Notes under the pieces: generated by a model
What the model saw: only the letters and a program-made list of their open reading frames with translations
Told to the model about the DNA's origin: nothing
Database searches by the model: none
Part shown: piece by piece, positions 57,410 through 64,000 of the stretch
Layout: the number at the start of each line of letters is the position of its first letter
How positions within the stretch are numbered: the stretch's first letter is position 1
From: JBGAJN01 sp044224905
GTDB taxonomy: Bacteria > Verrucomicrobiota > Verrucomicrobiia > Limisphaerales > JBGAJN01
Direction of reading: 5' to 3'
DNA length: 64,000 nucleotides
Assembly (NCBI GenBank): GCA_044224905.1
Contig: JBGAJN010000003.1
Location: forward strand, 124,001-188,000
Made by a program: the position numbers and the translations under genes

Positions 57410-58443
57410 TCAAACGCGTGAACCAATTCGTGAATCGGCTTTGCTGCAGCGCGGTGATGCTGCTCTGTGGCTTGACGGTCGGCGCTCTTCCGGCTCGGGC
57501 CGTGGATGTGCGCGGTTACGGTGTGTTCAAGGCGATCGATTACGTTCAGACCGACACCAACGCCCCCGCCTTGGCGTCGGGAAATGCTTATTCCTTTTCG
57601 GCCATCGTCCAGCCCGCCGGCAACTTCAGTAATCAAGTCGTCGGTGCGAACGTGGAGTCCTCGCTCGGATTCGTGGATCAGCTCACGGCGCCGCCAACGA
57701 ACTCGGATCAACCGTTCGCTACGGGTTTCGCGGCTGCATCGCAGAGTGCGCTCGATGGCAACTACCCGACGGGTGTTTACACGCTGCGCGTCACCACTGC
57801 TCACGACGGCAATCGTGTGCTGACGCTCAATATGCCGACGAACAGCTTTCCTACCAACGCACCGCGCGTGGCGAATTTCAGTGCGGCACAATCCATTGAT
57901 CCGTCGAACACTTTTGTTTTGAGCTGGGATGCGTTTGCCGGTGGAACCACCAACGATTTCATTGGCCTGAGCGTCGCGGATGCGAACGGGGCGATCGTCT
58001 TCCGCTCGGCCGCGTTTGGGCCAGAGGTGGGATTGACGCTGCTCAGCGGCACCAATACGTCGATCGTCATTCCCTCGAACACCCTGGCGCGCGGGCAAAC
58101 TTACTTCGGCTATTTGTATTTCGAAAAGGACGTTGTGAACCAAACAACCAATTATCCTGGCGCGCGGGAACTAGTCGGCTTCGCCAAGGCGACATCCTTT
58201 ACGCTGCAGACAGGCACGCTCGCGCCACGCCTCGAATCTCTCGGTGTGACCACTGGCCAGTTCACGCTGCGCTTGCACGGCGAAAATGACAGGGGCTACG
58301 TGCTTCAATCCGTGACCAACCTCAGCAGTACGAACTGGGTTGCCGTCGTGACGAATGTTGCCACGGGCGGTTCGTTTGACTACGTCCACACCTTGACTAC
58401 CAACTCTGGCGCCCGCTTCTTCCGCGCGCTGCTTGTGCCATGA
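57406..58443 (+). CDS. Secreted protein with Verrucomicrobiota-type C-terminal module
   Basis: A 345-residue protein starting at ATG 57406 inside the giant gene's stop (ATGA overlap), so translation is coupled. The signal peptide runs to about residue 34 (VMLLCGLTVGALPARA). A beta-rich N-terminal half (VDVRGYGVFKAIDY to about residue 150) is unrecognised. Residues about 160-265 resemble a Fn3/Ig-like sandwich (NTFVLSWDAF...TYFGYLYFE). The last 70 residues (GYVLQSVTNLSSTNW...ARFFRALLVP) are the module common at the C-terminus of secreted Verrucomicrobiota proteins. No catalytic motif is seen. Being wedged between the giant protein and an outer-membrane barrel suggests a binding or anchoring partner, as an inference. 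Confidence 0.75.
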   Translation: MIKRVNQFVNRLCCSAVMLLCGLTVGALPARAVDVRGYGVFKAIDYVQTDTNAPALASGNAYSFSAIVQPAGNFSNQVVGANVESSLGFVDQLTAPPTNSDQPFATGFAAASQSALDGNYPTGVYTLRVTTAHDGNRVLTLNMPTNSFPTNAPRVANFSAAQSIDPSNTFVLSWDAFAGGTTNDFIGLSVADANGAIVFRSAAFGPEVGLTLLSGTNTSIVIPSNTLARGQTYFGYLYFEKDVVNQTTNYPGARELVGFAKATSFTLQTGTLAPRLESLGVTTGQFTLRLHGENDRGYVLQSVTNLSSTNWVAVVTNVATGGSFDYVHTLTTNSGARFFRALLVP

Positions 58444-59726
58444 ACTCAATACCATCCCATTCGACCCAGCCCATGCGGGGATGGTCCTTCGCTCTCGCTG
58501 CGGTGGGCATCATCAGTGCGGCGGTTGCGCGCGGAGAATCGCCCGCCGTTGAAACTGGGAAGACTCCCATCGTGGGTGGAGCAACGTTGGGTGGATACGT
58601 AGACACGTCGATAGCGTGGGCAATCGCGACGCCGAAGGACGCCGGAGCCGCGGCTGCATTTCCCAACACGATTCGTTTGCCGGGGCGGCTTTATGATACG
58701 CCCCAGCGGATGAACGGTTTCAATCTCAACGCGGTCAGTATCGAACTCGACAAGCGAGTGACGGATGAGGATTGGTCGGTCGGTTATCATGTTCAGGCGT
58801 TGTTCGGTCCGGATGTCCCGTTGCGTAACAGTTACTCGCTCGCCAGCGGCTCGACGGAGCCAGCCGCGCTGAATGAGGCTTACGTGATCTTGCGCGCGCC
58901 GCCGTGGAATGGTTTTGAGTTTCGCGTTGGCTACTTCACTTCACCGTTGGGTTACGAGGTGTACGACAGTTATCGCAACCCGAATTACAGCCGCTCGTAC
59001 GGTTATTTCATCGAACCGAAAGCCCACACTGGAATTACCGTCAAATACGATTTCACCGAGTGGTGCAGCGTGATGGCGGGGGTGGCGAACAGTCACTCGC
59101 CCTTCATCGACGCCCGTGCGGACAATCGTACTGCGTTGACCGCGCTGGGGGTGATCGAACTCAACGGCTCGGCATTCGGCTGTCGCGATCTTACGCTGAC
59201 ACTCGGTTATACCGGCGGCCACACGGACACGTCGGCACCGACCGATGTGTCACCCCGAATTCACAATTTCTACGCTGGCGCGCGCGTGCCGCTCTATTTC
59301 AGCGGATTGAGCCTTGGGATTGCGTATGATTATCAAGCGAACTATTCCGCCGGCGTGCCGGCAATGTTCTTCTTTCCCGCCGGGCCATCGTCGACCTACG
59401 CCAACGCAGCTGGTATTTACCTGAACTACGATATCGCGAAGTGGCAATTTCGCGTTCGCGGTGAATACGCGAGCGCCACGGCGGGCAACACGATTCTTGC
59501 CTCGCGCGGTGCATTCAATTCCTCGCGCCCATTATTTGGCGACAGTGATGACAAGTTCATTGGCGTGACGGGAACTGTCGGCTATCGCTTCTGGGAAAAC
59601 GTCGTTTCCCGCTTCGAATTTCGCTGGGACCGCGATGTCGCGGGTGGCGTTCCCGTGTTTGGCACTGCCGCACATCCCCTGCGCAATTCGTTCACGGTCG
59701 CGCTTAACGTGGTTTACGTGTTCTAG
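58440..59726 (+). CDS. Outer-membrane beta-barrel protein, BBP2/OmpL-like porin
   Basis: A 428-residue protein with a signal peptide (SFALAAVGIISAAVARG). Mature residues alternate polar and hydrophobic in short strands, starting GATLGGYVDTSIAW and continuing through WSVGYHVQALFGPD, FEFRVGYFTSPLGYEVYD and GVTGTVGYRFWENVVSRFEFRWDRD. The terminal strand FTVALNVVYVF ends in Phe, the classical recognition signal for barrel assembly. The pattern matches the putative porin-2 (BBP2, PF07642) group. The start ATG overlaps the previous stop by four bases (ATGA). This places an outer-membrane barrel in the same translational unit as the giant protein: it could secrete, anchor or receive it, or merely be co-expressed. 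Confidence 0.82.
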   Translation: MNSIPSHSTQPMRGWSFALAAVGIISAAVARGESPAVETGKTPIVGGATLGGYVDTSIAWAIATPKDAGAAAAFPNTIRLPGRLYDTPQRMNGFNLNAVSIELDKRVTDEDWSVGYHVQALFGPDVPLRNSYSLASGSTEPAALNEAYVILRAPPWNGFEFRVGYFTSPLGYEVYDSYRNPNYSRSYGYFIEPKAHTGITVKYDFTEWCSVMAGVANSHSPFIDARADNRTALTALGVIELNGSAFGCRDLTLTLGYTGGHTDTSAPTDVSPRIHNFYAGARVPLYFSGLSLGIAYDYQANYSAGVPAMFFFPAGPSSTYANAAGIYLNYDIAKWQFRVRGEYASATAGNTILASRGAFNSSRPLFGDSDDKFIGVTGTVGYRFWENVVSRFEFRWDRDVAGGVPVFGTAAHPLRNSFTVALNVVYVF

Positions 59727-59939
59727 GCTGGCTCGCGAGCGCGGCTGGCGGTGCAAGGGCGCGATTGTTCGCTCGATAGCGAGATTCATTGAACGGTTCG
59801 GCATTTTTGAATGGCTGAACTGGAGCGTTGCTGCCCTTGCATATTTCTAGGTTTGACAGGTCGACTTCGCGTTGGGATTGTTGCGGCGTTCCTTGCGGCG
59901 TTCCGAGCGCGTTTTCGCTCAGGTTATCAGACACCTATT
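59727..59939 (+). other. Intergenic region with tandem and inverted repeats
   Basis: These 213 bases contain no gene. Seen here: a 9-bp inverted pair TGCAAGGGC (59752-59760) and GCCCTTGCA (59833-59841) enclosing smaller hairpins; a consensus -35-like TTGACA (59853-59858) with only a weak GATTGT 17 bases later (59876-59881); and a perfect 12-base tandem duplication TTGCGGCGTTCC (59881-59892 and 59893-59904). It probably holds the end of the giant-gene operon and the promoter of the dockerin gene. Confidence 0.45.
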
Positions 59940-62900
59940 GTGAATCGGATAGTGAATCTGTTGCGGTCGTTTCATTCAGCTCTGTTCCTTCGCGGAGCGT
60001 TGTTCCTTTTTTTTATCGCTGCGTCCGTGCGCGGCGGTGTTCCGACACAGTTGGGGGATTTGGACGGCGATGGGCAAGTCACCGTCCTCGATTTGGTGGC
60101 ACTGATCAATCACACCCGTTCGTCTCCGGCGCTCAGTCCGTCGGTATCGGTGTTCGCTGACGTCAATCTAGACGGAGTGGTGAACCAGACGGACGTCACG
60201 CTGCTGGCGCAAGTTATCCTCGGCCAATACACTGTGCCTTCATTGGCTGCCCGGGCGGTTACGATCGAACCGCCCTCCGGTACCTCGGATGTGGGTGTGA
60301 TGGTGCGCCCGAAAGTTACTTTTTCTAAGCCGGTCAAAACAGCCAGCCTCAGCTCCAACAACTTTTACGCCTCGTTCGCCGGTCAAAAACTTCCCGCAAC
60401 GATTACGCCGGCCAATGACGGCACATTTGCTTGGTTGTTTCTAAGTAATGCTCTGCCGAACGCCGCTCAGATCACCGTTACGGTGGATGGTTCGACGATC
60501 ACTAATCAGGACGGAAGTGTTCTCGATGCGGCCGGGGTCGGTAAGCCGGGCAGTTCGGTAAGCGTCAACTTCGGCACGGTCAGCGTGACGCCGGTTCCGG
60601 GTACGGTGCTCGCGGGGCGCTTGGTGGATCCCGGTCCTGATCTAGTTCCGCGCACCAGCGACGATCTGGCATTCGGCGTCGGAGGTATGATTTACAAGCT
60701 ACCGATCGCTGGTGCGAAAGTTTATGTCTTGGGAATGGAGACCAACGTCGCGTTCACCGATACGAACGGCAGCTTCTTCCTCACGAACATGCCGGTTGGA
60801 AATGTGAAGGTGGTGCTCGAAGGTCGCACTGCTACCAATCCGCCAGCCGGCTTTTACTTTCCCGAGATGGTCATGGATACCACCTTCCTTCCGGGCGTCA
60901 CCAACGGGGTAATGACGGTGCGTGATACGAACGGAGTGGTCGTCCGAGGAACGAACGGTGCACCAATCCCGCTCGCAGCAATGTATCTCCCGCGGGTGGC
61001 GACGAATGTTCTCAAGACCGTCAGCGCGAGCAGCAACACCGTGGTGACGCTGCAGGCGAACGCGGCATATGATCTGCCGAGCAATCAGGTTCAGTACCTG
61101 ACTATTCAGATCGCTTCGAACAGTTTGGTGGGCGCGAATGGGCAGATGGTTTCCAACGCGCAGATCGGCGTGAGTGTGGTGCCGGCGGAGCTCGTGAAGG
61201 ACATGTTGCCGGCAGGTTTGCTCCAGCACACCTTCGACATCACCGTGCAGGCTCCGGGGCTGTCGACTTTTTCGACGCCGGCGACGATGACTTTCCCCAA
61301 CGTCTTCAATGCCGCACCGGGCACGAAGTTGAATTTCCTGAGCTTCGATCACACGACGGGGCGCTTGGTGATCGACGGCACCTGCACGGTTTCGTCGAAC
61401 GGGCTTTACGTGACGACCGATCCGGGGAACGGCGTAACGCATCCGGGTTGGCACGGAATGACCCCGCCGGGTAGTCCGCCGAACCCATACGTGCCGCACT
61501 TTATGGTTTGTTATGATGGCTCTCAGGGTATCATCCCCGACGCCCAGTCGGCCGCCGAATGCGAGGGTAATTTTTTCCAAAGGAATGGCTTTGGTGGTTC
61601 ATTGTGGACGAAGGTTAAAAGGGCGCTGGGTGGCGGGAAATTTGAAATCTCAACGGAGCGGATGGCTTCGGGCGTGCGCGGTTCCAGCCTCGTCGCGCCG
61701 GATTTGCGTCTGGATTTTGGGACAGCTTCGTCACCGCTGGCGCCGGGTTATGTTCGAGTGACGCCCAATACGATATACTCTTCGAATTCCGGACTGGGAA
61801 CCTTTGGCTGGGCCGCGTTGACCAATGAAGTGGTCGAAGCATTCGATCGAGGTGGGGCAGACGACCTCACCCGGGATGTCAATGTCACGCGCTTAGGCGA
61901 GTTCTCCATCAACGTGTCGAACGGGCTTTTTGGTCTGACGATGACGCTTGGGGATTCTGCGGCTGCATGTTCTAACGTGGCCGTATATGTCCAGAGAATG
62001 TTTGGCAATAGCGTCTCCACTAAAGCGGGCCAGTTCGTTACAAACCTTTTCGTTTTCCCGGTAACCAATAGTCGCATCGATGTGCTCATTGGTGCGATCA
62101 CAACCGATCAGGACAAGGGCGCCATCACTCACATGGAGATCAAGCGGATCGAGGACGATGATCTGCCGCGTACCGCGGGCGCGGCGGCGTTGGATGGGCG
62201 GCTCTTCTATTACGCATACATCAATCTCGAAAATGGTTTCGTCACCCGCGGCACCTCCACGAGTCCTGAAGCGATGGCGCGCCAGCTATTCTTCCCCCCA
62301 AACACGCGCTTCCTGCAAATGATTGCCGACCCGGTTGGACCTCGCGTGGCGAGCGCTGCGTTCACCACGCCGGATAGCGGCATTCCGGTGCAGTTGCCCG
62401 AGATAGATCTAGAATATCCGTACCATGAAAGCTACGGAGCGGCGGTCATCTTGGACCCTTTCGAACCGCCCTTTGGTGGCGATACTGACGGCGACGGGCT
62501 TTCCGATGACATTGAGTTCGTCATTGGTTCCAATCCTTTGGCGTGGAGCACGGCCGGTGACGGGATCAGCGATGGCGCTAAACTCGCCCAAGGACTCGAC
62601 GTATTGTCGGGCGCGAGTTTCCCGCAAGGCGTTATTGCCAGCCTCCCGCTTTCCGGTGAAGCGCGAGAAGTGGTGCTCGCCGGCACGACGAATGGCGTCG
62701 GCCAACTGGCCTACGTTGCGAACGGAAGTGGGGGCCTGGCGATCGTCAATGCGTCGCAGTTTCAGAAACCCGTTGTTGTCAGCCGATTGGCTTTGCCGGG
62801 GACTGCTTCAGATGTGGCTGTAGATGCCACGTTGCCGATTGTGGTGGTCGCTGCGAACGAAGGCGGCCTGCATTTTGTCAACGTGGCCGACCCGGTCCGG

Positions 62901-64000
62901 CCGCAATTGATCCGTTCCGTGAGCGGTTTCAACATTACTCAAGTCGAAATTATTCGCGGCGTCGTTTATGCCACCTCAGGGACGCAGATCTGGTCGTACG
63001 ATCTGACCGCCGGTACGCCTTTGCAGTCGCTGGATTTGGGTGGCTCCGCGATCACAAGCCTCGCGGCTGAAGGATTGTTCCTTTACACGCTCTCTGCCGG
63101 CAGCGTTCTCCGGGCGATCGACGTCACCGATCCTTTGCTGATGCAAGCGCGCGGTTCGTTGACATTGCCCAGTGTCGGCGGCCGGGTTTTCGTGGGAAGT
63201 GGCATAGCATATATCGGTGCGGACACCGGCTTCGCCGGAGGCTTTGTCACGGCCAACGTGGCGAACCCCAATGCCCTCGCGCTCATTAGTGGCGTGGATT
63301 TAAATAGCGTCGCCGGCCGGAAAATCGTCGCCAACGGCTCAGGTCTGGCCGTGGCCGTAGGCAACCCCGGTGGCGCTGGTGGCGGGGCTGTGCTCGACGT
63401 GATGGACGTTTCCGATCCCGGCAACACGGGAGCATTCTTGGTGCGTTACCGTTTGCCCGCGCCGCCTCTGAGCGTGGCTCTCGGGTCGGGCATTGCGTAT
63501 GTCGCGGATGGATCGGCTGGCTTGCAGGTGATCAATTACCGTTCATTCGACGGACTCGGCATTCCGCCCTCGGTCAGTTTGAGCAACACGTTTACGATGA
63601 CCGATGCGACCAATGGCTTCGCGGAGAGTGGCAAAGCTGTTCGCACGGCGGCCAAGATCACCGATGACGTGCAAGTGCGCGACGTGGAGTTTTACCTCGA
63701 CGGGGTCAGGCAGTTCACGGATGTGAGTTTTCCGTTTGAATACAATTTCGTAATTCCCACCCGCAGCGTTGCTAAAACCAATTTCACCCTTCAGGCCAAG
63801 GCCACTGATTCGGGCGGTAATACAAATTGGTCGGCAATGCTCAACATCACGATCACACCAGACATGACTGCGCCGCGAGTTACGCAGACGTTCCCATCGG
63901 CCTACGGTTTCGCCGGTGCATCGGCCAACATATCCGCCTACTTCTCTGAACCGATTGATGCCGGGACACTATCGGCGGCTGATTTTCAGGTGACGTTCCT
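59940..64000 (+). CDS. Large secreted dockerin / Ig-like / beta-propeller protein (3' truncated by window)
   Basis: The frame is open from GTG 59940 to the window end: 1,353 residues without a stop. The signal peptide covers about residues 1-33 (ALFLFFIAASVRGG); GTG 59952 is an alternative start. A type-I dockerin-like pair occupies residues 38-94: LGDLDGDGQVTVLDLVALI, then DVNLDGVVNQTDVTLL with VILGQ, i.e. two Ca-binding loops. Next come an SbsA-type Ig-like domain (about 100-205), a carboxypeptidase-regulatory-like domain (about 220-290), and an unassigned region. A thrombospondin-type-3-like DTDGDGLSDD loop lies near 849. LVIVD-like propeller repeats (YVANGSGGLAIVNASQF, ANEGGLHFVNVADPV) run about 905-1190, then Ig-like segments. 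This is typical of secreted glycan-binding or adhesion proteins. No cohesin is visible in the window. Confidence 0.8.
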   Translation, partial: MNRIVNLLRSFHSALFLRGALFLFFIAASVRGGVPTQLGDLDGDGQVTVLDLVALINHTRSSPALSPSVSVFADVNLDGVVNQTDVTLLAQVILGQYTVPSLAARAVTIEPPSGTSDVGVMVRPKVTFSKPVKTASLSSNNFYASFAGQKLPATITPANDGTFAWLFLSNALPNAAQITVTVDGSTITNQDGSVLDAAGVGKPGSSVSVNFGTVSVTPVPGTVLAGRLVDPGPDLVPRTSDDLAFGVGGMIYKLPIAGAKVYVLGMETNVAFTDTNGSFFLTNMPVGNVKVVLEGRTATNPPAGFYFPEMVMDTTFLPGVTNGVMTVRDTNGVVVRGTNGAPIPLAAMYLPRVATNVLKTVSASSNTVVTLQANAAYDLPSNQVQYLTIQIASNSLVGANGQMVSNAQIGVSVVPAELVKDMLPAGLLQHTFDITVQAPGLSTFSTPATMTFPNVFNAAPGTKLNFLSFDHTTGRLVIDGTCTVSSNGLYVTTDPGNGVTHPGWHGMTPPGSPPNPYVPHFMVCYDGSQGIIPDAQSAAECEGNFFQRNGFGGSLWTKVKRALGGGKFEISTERMASGVRGSSLVAPDLRLDFGTASSPLAPGYVRVTPNTIYSSNSGLGTFGWAALTNEVVEAFDRGGADDLTRDVNVTRLGEFSINVSNGLFGLTMTLGDSAAACSNVAVYVQRMFGNSVSTKAGQFVTNLFVFPVTNSRIDVLIGAITTDQDKGAITHMEIKRIEDDDLPRTAGAAALDGRLFYYAYINLENGFVTRGTSTSPEAMARQLFFPPNTRFLQMIADPVGPRVASAAFTTPDSGIPVQLPEIDLEYPYHESYGAAVILDPFEPPFGGDTDGDGLSDDIEFVIGSNPLAWSTAGDGISDGAKLAQGLDVLSGASFPQGVIASLPLSGEAREVVLAGTTNGVGQLAYVANGSGGLAIVNASQFQKPVVVSRLALPGTASDVAVDATLPIVVVAANEGGLHFVNVADPVRPQLIRSVSGFNITQVEIIRGVVYATSGTQIWSYDLTAGTPLQSLDLGGSAITSLAAEGLFLYTLSAGSVLRAIDVTDPLLMQARGSLTLPSVGGRVFVGSGIAYIGADTGFAGGFVTANVANPNALALISGVDLNSVAGRKIVANGSGLAVAVGNPGGAGGGAVLDVMDVSDPGNTGAFLVRYRLPAPPLSVALGSGIAYVADGSAGLQVINYRSFDGLGIPPSVSLSNTFTMTDATNGFAESGKAVRTAAKITDDVQVRDVEFYLDGVRQFTDVSFPFEYNFVIPTRSVAKTNFTLQAKATDSGGNTNWSAMLNITITPDMTAPRVTQTFPSAYGFAGASANISAYFSEPIDAGTLSAADFQVTF

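Noticed and set aside
59828..60160. A 110-residue frame over the start of the dockerin gene
   Set aside because: It is Ser/Arg-rich and out of frame with the dockerin and signal peptide, which explain the same bases.

Overview
Organism and overall character. The window looks like a chromosomal contig from a Verrucomicrobiota-like bacterium of the PVC group. The grounds are an N-terminal LEPR-XLL motif on a giant RTX protein, secreted proteins ending in the Y-x-L-Q-x-x-T-N-L...F-F-R-A type module, an AURKAIP1/COX24-type (bS22-like) mini ribosomal protein, a HemQ-type haem enzyme, and a mostly Shine-Dalgarno-poor, GC-rich gene set. The assignment is inference from gene content; no 16S rRNA gene is present. 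No intergenic gap exceeds about 235 bases. Left part (1-18.2 kb), core genes: the 3' end of tmk, a secreted alpha/beta hydrolase, an HtrA protease, a zinc-ribbon coiled-coil protein, the RNase P RNA gene, a tetrapyrrole cluster (ccsA/hemX-like, hemA, hemC, fused cobA-hemD), an AEC transporter, an unknown protein, purN, hisG, the bS22-like peptide, a TPR lipoprotein with a DUF2203 protein, an RRM protein, rpsO and pnp. Middle part (18.3-28.1 kb), mostly minus strand: two tandem paralogous small unknown genes, hemW overlapping hemQ, a degenerate receiver-domain protein, a Tat-type two-domain esterase and an ABC-2 exporter; then dusB and an HlyD-type lipoprotein on the plus strand. Right part (28.3-64 kb): one plus-strand gene of 29,112 bp encoding 9,703 residues fills nearly half of the window. 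It starts with LEPR-XLL, continues through about 31 copies of a roughly 123-residue repeat punctuated by a second module, then two tracts of a third repeat, two beta-rich tracts, and ends in about 2,000 residues carrying RTX calcium-binding repeats. Two more genes follow with 4-base ATGA overlaps: a secreted Verrucomicrobiota-type protein and a BBP2-like outer-membrane barrel. After 213 bases comes a dockerin-bearing multi-domain secreted protein that runs off the window. How the genes may work together: the left half is housekeeping (haem, siroheme, RNA processing, nucleotide and histidine synthesis). The right half is best read as a cell-surface or extracellular module, with a giant Ca-binding adhesin or matrix protein, a coupled secreted partner, a coupled outer-membrane barrel and a dockerin protein. 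Their co-operation is inferred from overlap and order only. The strongest candidate for an undescribed system is this giant-protein operon (28298-59726).
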